Shown here: piece after piece, positions 1-5,746 of the stretch
How the letters are laid out: each line of letters begins with the position of its first letter
How positions within the stretch are numbered: position 1 is the stretch's first letter
NCBI GenBank assembly: GCA_964540005.1
Contig: CAZILN010000081.1
Span: 1 to 7,379 of the forward strand
Source: CAZILN01 sp964540005
GTDB lineage: Bacteria > Bacteroidota > Bacteroidia > Bacteroidales > SM23-62
Direction: 5' to 3'
DNA: 7,379 nt
Notes under the pieces: model-generated
Seen by the model: only the letters and a program-made list of their open reading frames with translations
Told to the model about the DNA's origin: nothing
Database searches by the model: none
Program-made: the position numbers and the translations under genes

Positions 1-422
1 TTTTCAAACATCTTTTCACCATACTCAGGATGGTCCGGATCTGCATTGGCTTTCTCATAGATCCCGTAAATCTCATGGTTCCCCATGGTGTTATATACCG
101 GTGCATTGATCCCCTGAACAACCTGCTCATATAAGTTATAGAGCGAATCAGCCATGCCATAGGTTTGCGCAAGAGCATCTGCGATCAGATCGCCGCCTGT
201 AATTACTAAATCAGGATCCAATTCATTAACGGTACTTATGGCCTGTTTGAATCCTTCTACTGCATTTCTCCCATATTCAAGGTGAATATCTGTCATAAAG
301 ACAAATGAAAAGTCATCCTCACCTCCTCCTGATGTGCTTTTTTGTGTGCAGGAAGCAGTGTATAACAGTACTAATACCATCATTACTAATAAGGCGACTG
401 GTTTGGTTTCAGGTTTTTTCAT
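1..422 (-). CDS. Lipoprotein metallophosphoesterase (calcineurin-like), N-terminal part, runs off the left edge
   Basis: Reading the minus strand from the ATG at 422-420 gives 140 open codons up to the window edge. The protein starts MKKPETKPVA, followed by a hydrophobic stretch (about residues 10-21) and a cysteine at residue 25 in the context YTASC. This looks like a lipoprotein signal peptide with a relaxed Bacteroidota lipobox, then a flexible SGGGEDD linker. The calcineurin-like phosphoesterase motifs then appear in order: D-x-H at D45/H47, GGD ending at D78, and GNHE with N115/H116. These are the first three metal-binding blocks of the two-metal active site. The later histidine motifs lie outside the window. 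Family knowledge says such enzymes hydrolyse phosphomono- or diesters; the substrate cannot be told from this portion. I infer a membrane-anchored, periplasmic or surface location. The gene diverges from the lipoprotein gene at 714. The family assignment is firm and the substrate is unknown. Confidence 0.92.
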   Translation of the reverse strand, partial: MKKPETKPVALLVMMVLVLLYTASCTQKSTSGGGEDDFSFVFMTDIHLEYGRNAVEGFKQAISTVNELDPDLVITGGDLIADALAQTYGMADSLYNLYEQVVQGINAPVYNTMGNHEIYGIYEKANADPDHPEYGEKMFE

Positions 423-713
423 GATATGGATATTTATTGTGAATTTATATTAGTGCCGGTGTTGAACCTGAATAAGGGAATAAATTACGAAAACTAAATA
501 TAATAACAATGATCTTATGCGATACATTACTTAAATTAAAAAATCAGCAACATTTCCCAATTGAAGCTTCTCTCCGCTTGCGGCCAGGACCCGAGTTTAC
601 GAAGCCAATGTGCTCGCAGGATTCAATGGAAAAGCCCTGTTAAATTCAGGGATAAATAATCATTCTGCCTGCCTTTTAAAGAATAATAAAATCAAATACA
701 CAAATTTATATAG
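423..713. other. Non-coding spacer between divergent genes, with a GC-rich island
   Basis: This 291-base gap separates the divergent phosphoesterase and DUF4136-type lipoprotein genes. I see no credible coding region: the frames are short and resemble no protein I recognise. Hand counting gives about 18% G+C in 481-540, about 58% in 561-620 and about 22% in 651-710, so a GC-rich block sits abruptly in AT-rich DNA. The left flank (423-540) and right flank (652-713) should contain the promoters of the two flanking genes. I find no exact TAnnTTTG element for either gene. Confidence 0.7.
560..651. other. GC-rich foldable island, possible structured RNA or repeat relic
   Basis: Several complementary segments are packed into this short block. 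GCTTC at 566-570 pairs perfectly with GAAGC at 601-605. The pairing extends outward, past a two-base bulge, through TTG at 561-563 with CAA at 606-608. Inside the enclosed 30-base loop, CCG at 574-576 can pair with CGG at 581-583 across CTTG. Downstream, CCCTG at 635-639 pairs with CAGGG at 647-651 across a seven-base loop. Base composition is far from that of both flanks. It could be a small RNA, a remnant of an interspersed repeat, or a relic of an eroded gene. The stems are short, so this is a candidate only, and the strand is undetermined. Confidence 0.3.
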
Positions 714-980
714 ATGAAAAAATACAACTCATTACTGATGATTATTGCCGGTGTGCTTATCGTCCTGTCATCCTGTTACCCGGATGAATCGGTCTATTAT
801 GACCAGCTCGATGTAACACTGACCAGGTACGATACTGAATTCGATTTCTCAACCTACAATACCTTTGCGATGGCGGATTCCATAATCCTGAAAACAAATT
901 ATTTTACGGATGCCGAGATAGATACATTTTATGCTCCGGGCGGACCTGTAGACAGGACCAAGGAAATCCTTCATAAATAG
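714..980 (+). pseudogene. DUF4136-type lipoprotein, apparently truncated at the 3' end
   Basis: The 88-residue product begins with a clear lipoprotein signal: MKKYN, a hydrophobic segment at residues 7-19, and a lipobox LSSC with cysteine 21. The mature start, CYPDESVYYDQLDVTLTRYD followed by a D-F-S-T-Y-N-T-F-A segment, matches the opening of Bacteroidota DUF4136 lipoproteins. In those, a 'DYDP.FDF..YKTY..PDS' block precedes a helix and an aromatic-rich core. Such proteins are usually roughly 170-220 residues, so this one holds only about the first 40-50%. It stops just as the first helix (DRTKEILHK) begins. Neither other forward frame after 980 continues the family, which points to a 3' deletion or rearrangement rather than a simple frameshift. 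A short expressed lipoprotein cannot be excluded. The start is supported by the signal peptide, and no Shine-Dalgarno is present. Confidence 0.7.
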
Positions 981-1058
981 TACGTATCACTAAACTGAAT
1001 GTTACAATAATCTGACAACAGCTTAAGTTATTAAGATCGAAAGGAACTCAATTATTTG

Positions 1059-1066
1059 TATTTTTG
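1059..1066 (+). promoter_or_regulatory. Candidate Bacteroidota -7 promoter element for the 1109-1749 gene pair
   Basis: TATTTTTG is an exact match to the Bacteroidota primary-sigma -7 consensus TAnnTTTG. It sits 42 bases upstream of the ATG at 1109. Transcription would begin a few bases downstream and leave a leader of roughly 35 bases. I see no convincing TTG-type -33 element at the usual spacing, so the call rests on the -7 match and the position alone. Such short matches also occur by chance in AT-rich DNA. Confidence 0.4.
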
Positions 1067-1108
1067 GTATTAATGAGTGTCACTTATCAAAACAGATCTT
1101 GATTAGTC

Positions 1109-1282
1109 ATGGAGTTTGATTTTGCAAAAAATCCTGAGGAAGCAGAAGAAAAACAAAAACTGTGGTGGTTGTCCCTGACTCCCTCTCAGCGATGGAAATC
1201 GAACTGGGAACATGTGAAATTCTTATCTGAATCAATCCCCGGCTTTCTCAACAATGAATCAGATGACTATATTATAGAATGA
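1109..1282 (+). CDS. Small acidic Trp-rich protein, putative partner (antitoxin-like) of the nucleotidyltransferase
   Basis: This 57-residue frame begins MEFDFAKNPEEAEEKQ and ends DDYIIE. It is supported as a gene because its TGA overlaps the ATG of the nucleotidyltransferase by four bases (ATGA at 1279-1282), the classic sign of translational coupling. The protein is acidic (12 D/E against 6 K/R) and contains four tryptophans (W19, W20, W29, W33). It has a predicted helical middle, 'LSLTPSQRWKSNWEHVKFL', whose 'LTP.QR' phrase resembles the LTPEER-like helix starts seen in many small antitoxins. There is no signal peptide or membrane segment, so it should be cytoplasmic. I do not recognise a named family. 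The antitoxin role is inferred from size, charge, order and coupling. It does not look like AbiEi, which is much larger and carries a winged helix. It is preceded by a weak start context and a possible -7 element at 1059. Confidence 0.72.
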   Translation: MEFDFAKNPEEAEEKQKLWWLSLTPSQRWKSNWEHVKFLSESIPGFLNNESDDYIIE

Positions 1283-1749
1283 ACTTATATGATAAAATAA
1301 TTAAGCATTTTAATAATCATTCAGTCCGTTATCTCATAGTTGGCGGTATCGCCGTTAATTTGTATGGTTCTGAACGTACAACTAAAGATCTTGATATTTG
1401 GGTTGATATCAACAGGCAAAATCTAAACTTACTCCGATCTGCGTTTCTTGATATGGCATATTCAGAACCGGGAACGGATGAAGCAATTCAAAGGCTTCAG
1501 AAAGGAGAAACAGTTATTGTATCCGATAAGACAGACAAGCTTATGCGAGCTGATGTAATGGGACTATATTCAAGTCATCTTGATTTTAATACTGCATATG
1601 AACAACGGAAAATCATAAAGCTTGGATCATTATCAGCGAGCCTGATCTCACTTGATCACCTGATTGAAACAAAACTTAAAGCAGGACGGGATAAAGATCT
1701 CCTGGATGCCCGAAACCTTTCTGAACTAAGAAACAAACCTGAAGAATAG
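1279..1749 (+). CDS. Minimal nucleotidyltransferase, AbiEii/DUF6036-like (toxin-antitoxin candidate)
   Basis: The 156-residue protein has the fold signature of Pol-beta-type minimal nucleotidyltransferases. VGG at residues 21-23 is followed by AVNLYGSERTTKDLDIWVD, giving the paired acidic residues D37 and D39 of the D-x-D motif. D92 in LMRADVMG is the likely third metal-binding acid. The C-terminal ISLDHLIETKLKAGRDKDLLDA segment (about 123-143) matches the K-x-x-A-x-R-x-K-D-x-x-D helix typical of AbiEii-like and DUF6036 proteins. Members of this superfamily transfer a nucleotide to a protein or tRNA; several (AbiEii, MenT) are toxins, whereas MNT proteins neutralise HEPN toxins. All catalytic acids are present, so activity is plausible. 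The gene overlaps the upstream 57-residue gene by four bases and should be co-translated with it. Three hand-counted 60-base blocks average about 35% G+C, seemingly lower than the CotH gene downstream and compatible with acquisition by transfer. The substrate is unknown. Confidence 0.87.
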   Translation: MNLYDKIIKHFNNHSVRYLIVGGIAVNLYGSERTTKDLDIWVDINRQNLNLLRSAFLDMAYSEPGTDEAIQRLQKGETVIVSDKTDKLMRADVMGLYSSHLDFNTAYEQRKIIKLGSLSASLISLDHLIETKLKAGRDKDLLDARNLSELRNKPEE

Positions 1750-1771
1750 GAGTTATCGTGACCCTTGATTA

Positions 1772-1789
1772 TTTTATCAATAGATAAAA
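1772..1789. repeat. Perfect 7-bp inverted repeat downstream of the nucleotidyltransferase gene
   Basis: TTTTATC at 1772-1778 and GATAAAA at 1783-1789 are exact reverse complements separated by AATA. The stem has a single G:C pair, so it would be weak as an intrinsic terminator. It lies 22 bases after the nucleotidyltransferase stop and 33 bases before the CotH-protein start. It may be a terminator remnant or a protein-binding site for the CotH gene. Chance is possible in AT-rich DNA. Confidence 0.35.
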
Positions 1790-1822
1790 CATATTACGCA
1801 TTAATACCTGAAACCTACTCTA

Positions 1823-4207
1823 ATGTATGCAAGAATCATTTTCCTGCTGCATTTTCTGATCTGCGTATCTGTGGCTTCATCACAGCAGGTATATATTAAT
1901 GAATTCCTGGCCTCCAATTCCATTGTGAATCCGGATCCTGATTTCCAGGGGTTCCCTGACTGGATTGAACTGTATAATGCTGAGGATACAGCAATAGACC
2001 TGTCAGGATACTATCTTAGCGATAATTTGTCAGACACTTTCTGCTGGCAGATCCCGCCGGGTATGATAATTGAACCTGATTCTTTCCTGACTTTTTTTGC
2101 AGACGGACAGGATACCTGTCTTATTTTTTGCCATACAAATTTCAAGCTTCAGAAAGACGGTGAGGAAATCGGGCTGTTTACCGCTGAGGGTGTCCTTCTG
2201 GACAGTATAGTATATGATCTCCAGCAAACAGATGTATCTTCAGGGCGCCAGCCCGATGGAGGTGCGGACTGGTACTTTTTTGAAAACCCTTCCTTTAACA
2301 GCAGCAATGCATCAGTAACTTTTTCCAGGATCCCTGCCGTAGAATTCTCTCTTGAGGCCGGTTTCTATGATAGTCAGCAGGTTCTCGAGTTAAGTATTGA
2401 AGATCCTGAAGTTGATATCCATTATACCCTGGATGGTTCCGATCCGGTAACAAGCTCTCCGGTGTATACTGTTCCATTAATCATTAATAGCAGGACTGGA
2501 GATTTTAACCAGCATTCAATGATCCGCACCAATGCAGATCCTTTCCACTGGTTGCCTGACTGGCTGCCTCCCGAAGGAGAGGTTTTCAAGGCAAATATCG
2601 TCAGGGCAAGGGGTTTTAAGAAGGGCAGCCGTCCAGGACATATCGTAACTAAAACTTATTTTATTGACAGCCTCATCCACAGCAGGTATCCGGACATTGC
2701 TGTGATCTCCCTTGTATCGGATAACATAAACCTGTTTGATTACAACACCGGTATCTATGTTCCCGGAATTACCCATGTTCCCGGTTACAATGAATCCGGT
2801 AATTATTTCCAGGACTGGGAAAAGCCGGCACATATTGAATTTTTCGAACCCGGAGGAACAACAGGATTTTCCGAAAATGTGGGGATCCGGATCCAGGGCG
2901 GCACCTCTCCGGCCAGTCCACAAAAAGGCCTGCACGTGTTTGCCAGAAATGAATACGGCAATAACAGGATCTCTTATCCTATTTTCCATACCAGCCGGTC
3001 TAAGGCAAAAGACCTTACAGAATATAAGCGATTCATTATTCGTGCCTGGGGATCAGTTATCACAGCAGGGATGTTTAACGACGCCCTTGCACAGAACCTG
3101 CTGGCAACAAGCGATCTGGACATACAGGCCTACCGCCCGGCCGTTGTTTTCATTAACGGTGAATACTGGGGCCTGCATGAATTAAGGGAAGCCAATAAGA
3201 ACTCCTGGTACTACCAGTATCATTATAAGATCAACCGGGATGATCCCGGTTTTGATATCCTGCTGCATGAATTCCAGAATGATCGTCCCTACACCTCTGT
3301 TGATGAAGGAGATGCCAGCCATTGGAATGAAATGATGTACTATTTAGAAAACAATGACATGACTTTTCCGGAAAATTACGAGTATATCAAGTCCCGGATG
3401 GATGTGGATAATTTTATCACTTACCTGGGTCATTGTATTTTCACCGGTAAATGGGACTGGCCGAATAATAATGATGCCAGTTGGAGACCCAGGATGACAG
3501 ATGGCAGATGGAGATGGATACAATTCGATATGGAAACCAGTTTCGGTGTTGCAACCGGGTTGGGACCCGAATATGCTTCATTGGGTGTGGATCTGAATAT
3601 GATAAAAGCTGTCACTGAAGGAGTGGATATTCCAGGATTTGGTAAATACGGTCCTCATCCGATAATGGTACAGCTTATGTATAATTCAGAGTTCAGGGAA
3701 TCTTTTATTGCCTGGTTTGAGCACGCCCTCACTCATGAGTTTTTACCGGATACAAGCATTAAGATACTTGATGAAATGACAGATGAGCTGGAACCGTTCA
3801 TGGAGGAACACCTTGCACGCTGGCCATATATTACAGATGGGATTGATGGCTGGTATTCCCAGTTGGAAGAGATCAGGGATTTTCTCAGCCAGAGGCCTTA
3901 TTATATCAGGAAGCATCTTCAGGAATTCTCCACCCTTGGATCAACAAGTATTTATCTTCCACAAAACGCTCCCAATCCTTTCAGTTATGAGACTACTTTC
4001 AGGTATGAATTACCCTTGGCATCAGATGTTGTTTTAACAGTATTTGATGCATCAGGACGGGCTATTAAAACCCTTGTGCAGGAGTTTCAGCAGGCCGGCC
4101 CACACACCTTCACCTGGCATGTTCCAGGCCTTTGTCCAGGTGTATATTTTTATTCACTCAGGGCAAGGGACATGGTTAAAACTAAACCAATGCTGATCAT
4201 GGAATAG
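1823..4207 (+). CDS. Secreted CotH-kinase family protein with lamin-tail domain and T9SS sorting signal
   Basis: The 794-residue protein opens with a signal peptide (hydrophobic residues 5-18, likely cut after ASS at 18-20). A lamin-tail domain spans about 21-155, with typical features: YINEFLASNS, DWIELYNAED, DLSGYYLSD and LQKDGEEIGLF. A chitobiase/hexosaminidase C-terminal-like module follows at about 172-282 (IHYTLDGSDPV, then VRARGFKKGSRPG). The CotH-kinase domain covers about 290-700: GIRIQGGTSPASPQKGLHVFAR (354-375), MFNDALAQNLL, YRPAVVFINGEYWGLHELRE (437-456) and WRWIQFDMETSFG (563-575). The C-terminus (about 709-794) is a T9SS type A sorting domain with LPQNAPNPF, ASGRAIKTL and CPGVYFYSLRA. 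Established CotH proteins are atypical protein kinases of spore coats; the Bacteroidota versions are secreted and their targets are unknown. The usual second Asp of the D-x-D motif is Glu571 here. It is probably monocistronic and convergent with the reductase gene. Confidence 0.95.
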   Translation: MYARIIFLLHFLICVSVASSQQVYINEFLASNSIVNPDPDFQGFPDWIELYNAEDTAIDLSGYYLSDNLSDTFCWQIPPGMIIEPDSFLTFFADGQDTCLIFCHTNFKLQKDGEEIGLFTAEGVLLDSIVYDLQQTDVSSGRQPDGGADWYFFENPSFNSSNASVTFSRIPAVEFSLEAGFYDSQQVLELSIEDPEVDIHYTLDGSDPVTSSPVYTVPLIINSRTGDFNQHSMIRTNADPFHWLPDWLPPEGEVFKANIVRARGFKKGSRPGHIVTKTYFIDSLIHSRYPDIAVISLVSDNINLFDYNTGIYVPGITHVPGYNESGNYFQDWEKPAHIEFFEPGGTTGFSENVGIRIQGGTSPASPQKGLHVFARNEYGNNRISYPIFHTSRSKAKDLTEYKRFIIRAWGSVITAGMFNDALAQNLLATSDLDIQAYRPAVVFINGEYWGLHELREANKNSWYYQYHYKINRDDPGFDILLHEFQNDRPYTSVDEGDASHWNEMMYYLENNDMTFPENYEYIKSRMDVDNFITYLGHCIFTGKWDWPNNNDASWRPRMTDGRWRWIQFDMETSFGVATGLGPEYASLGVDLNMIKAVTEGVDIPGFGKYGPHPIMVQLMYNSEFRESFIAWFEHALTHEFLPDTSIKILDEMTDELEPFMEEHLARWPYITDGIDGWYSQLEEIRDFLSQRPYYIRKHLQEFSTLGSTSIYLPQNAPNPFSYETTFRYELPLASDVVLTVFDASGRAIKTLVQEFQQAGPHTFTWHVPGLCPGVYFYSLRARDMVKTKPMLIME

Positions 4208-4236
4208 TCAATGATCTGCGTTTTTCGGTCCATTTT

Positions 4237-5562
4237 TCAGGTAATCAGTTCCGGGGGATTAAAACTCAGATCATCATGGATCCCTGCCAGCAGGGCCCTG
4301 GCCGGAACATTAAAGGGACAGGCCTTCTCACAAAATCCTTCGCAATCCACACAGCGCCTGGCTGACTCCCCGGGTAAGTCATGATAGTACTGCATGGCTG
4401 ATTTTTCCAGATGGTGGGCATGGAAATAATAATTATACCTCATGATTGTATTTACCGGGACATGGTGAGGGCATTTTTCTTCACAGATATTGCATCCGAT
4501 GCGGCAGTTGAGAAATCCCATGTTTTCTTTAAAATCATCCAACATGCCGGCTATCCTGCTATCCAGGGTGGTTCCTGATAGCCTGACATACTTATCTATG
4601 GCAGAGAAAGTATCAAACCGGCAACATATGGTGTTAACATTTGGGTTGGAGAGGATGAATTGTACAGCCCCATCCTTAAATTGTTCCATATCATCCATTT
4701 GGTAACGGCGGAAAAAGTCGGCTGCATTTTCCATTTTCTCCTGTAAGCGTTCATAATCGTTTTGATCCAAACGTTCCAGTTCCCCGCCGTTTTTCACAAT
4801 CTTATTATAATTTTCATACCAGATTACCGGATTGGACTTCATGATCATGGTGCCAATATCAAGTTTCTTACATGCAGAGAGAATGCGTTCACCCATTTCA
4901 GGATCCAGGAAGTTGTATGGAATGAAAACCACATCAAACCTGCCATCATCGATAGCCGCCATCAGTATGTTCTCCAGGGTTTCTCCCTTGTCCTGCCACC
5001 ATGCGGACCCATGACATGAGAGTCCGGTGAATCGGATCTTTCCCTGCTTTTTAAGAACTTCAGCTGCTTTGTGAAAATAGTCATCCTTCACCCTGACCAC
5101 ATCCTGGGCCTGGTGTATCATATACAGGTCGATATAATCAGTTTGCAGCCTCCTGAGACTTCCATCGGCCCTTTGTATAACATCATCTGAGGATTTAAAC
5201 ACCTTCATGACGGGATAGGCCTTGGTTGCTATGAACAGTTTTTCCCTTTCGAACTCCCTGATTGCATTTCCGATCAGCTGTTCATTCCTGCCATTATCAT
5301 AGCTTTCCGATGTTTCAATGAAGTTAACTCCCGTCTTCAGGACAGCTTTAAGGACAGCACCGTTTTTTGGTGCTCCGCATCCCAGGTCCGAAACCATGGC
5401 TTCTGTCCTGCCAAGCCTCCTGTAATCTTTGATCACAGGAGTATCTTCCTGTTTGTTGTAAGTAGTTGAGGCTGTGCCTTCCTTATTCAACAAACCTGCT
5501 CCCAGAACACCCAGTCCTGTAGTTCTGATGAATTTCCTGCGGCTTTCATTCTTATTTTTCAT
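4237..5562 (-). CDS. Tat-signal aldo/keto reductase with C-terminal [4Fe-4S] ferredoxin motifs
   Basis: The 441-residue protein starts MKNKNESRRKFIRTTGLGVLGAGLL, a twin-arginine signal with R8-R9 in SRRKFI followed by a hydrophobic segment. The aldo/keto reductase barrel covers about 46-330: YRRLGRTEAMVSDLGCGA, NFIETSESYDNGRNEQLIG (80-98), ATKAY and DLYMIH. The catalytic tetrad can be placed at E83 (normally Asp), Y88, K114 and H150. The C-terminal part carries two cysteine clusters: C353-x3-C357-x2-C360-x3-C364-P and C404-x2-C407-x3-C411-x3-C415-P. Each can hold a [4Fe-4S] cluster. This AKR-plus-ferredoxin architecture is common in anaerobic Bacteroidota and clostridia, where the physiological substrate is mostly unknown. 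Export in folded form by Tat is inferred. The gene has its own promoter region and converges with the CotH gene, leaving a 29-base gap. Confidence 0.95.
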   Translation of the reverse strand: MKNKNESRRKFIRTTGLGVLGAGLLNKEGTASTTYNKQEDTPVIKDYRRLGRTEAMVSDLGCGAPKNGAVLKAVLKTGVNFIETSESYDNGRNEQLIGNAIREFEREKLFIATKAYPVMKVFKSSDDVIQRADGSLRRLQTDYIDLYMIHQAQDVVRVKDDYFHKAAEVLKKQGKIRFTGLSCHGSAWWQDKGETLENILMAAIDDGRFDVVFIPYNFLDPEMGERILSACKKLDIGTMIMKSNPVIWYENYNKIVKNGGELERLDQNDYERLQEKMENAADFFRRYQMDDMEQFKDGAVQFILSNPNVNTICCRFDTFSAIDKYVRLSGTTLDSRIAGMLDDFKENMGFLNCRIGCNICEEKCPHHVPVNTIMRYNYYFHAHHLEKSAMQYYHDLPGESARRCVDCEGFCEKACPFNVPARALLAGIHDDLSFNPPELIT

Positions 5563-5746
5563 AAGCGAATATATTACACATTTGCAATAAAAACTAGGAT
5601 ACCAACAAGTTACAAACTTACACTGTCTAAAGCAACGAATCCCGACAATATCGGCTGATCATCAGTACGCATACTCTTTCCCGGTCTCGTAATATTTCAC
5701 TATCTTGATCAGTCAAGTATTAGAGTATCATAGAACCTCTTTCATT
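5563..5746. other. Divergent promoter region between the reductase and permease genes
   Basis: These 184 bases hold no gene and must supply promoters in both directions. They contain CTGAT-C-ATCAG at 5655-5665 and CTTGA-TCAG-TCAAG at 5704-5717, two small palindromic sites 49 bases apart from start to start; both include TGATCA. CCGA/TCGG arms also flank CAATA at 5643-5654. No exact TAnnTTTG element is found ahead of the permease gene. The palindromes are short and could be chance or operator sites. Confidence 0.4.
5613..5620 (-). promoter_or_regulatory. Candidate Bacteroidota -7 element for the reductase gene
   Basis: Read on the minus strand the site is TAAGTTTG, an exact match to TAnnTTTG, and it lies 50 bases upstream of the reductase ATG. 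Transcription starting a few bases downstream would give a leader of about 40-45 bases. No clear TTG element appears at the expected -33 spacing, so support is positional and by -7 match only. Confidence 0.42.

Noticed and set aside
1022..1035. CTTAA-GTTA-TTAAG inverted repeat after the truncated lipoprotein gene, considered as a terminator or operator.
   Set aside because: The stem is five A/T-dominated pairs with no T-run, too weak to call in AT-rich DNA.
1190..1213. R28-x6-H35 in the 57-residue protein resembles the R-x4-6-H motif of HEPN ribonucleases, which would make the pair an MNT-HEPN module.
   Set aside because: HEPN domains need roughly 100 or more residues and a four-helix bundle. 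This protein has 57 residues and no other HEPN feature, so the spacing is probably coincidental.
2516..3185. Long open frames of 157 residues (minus) and 149 residues (plus) inside the CotH gene.
   Set aside because: They overlap a strongly supported multi-domain gene in other frames and have no recognisable domains; they are shadow frames.
4208..4236. Possible bidirectional terminator in the 29-base gap between the convergent CotH and reductase genes.
   Set aside because: I could not find a stem of useful length there; only short T-runs are visible.
4490..5019. Short plus-strand open frames within the reductase region.
   Set aside because: They are antisense to a well-supported reductase with intact motifs and have no family resemblance.
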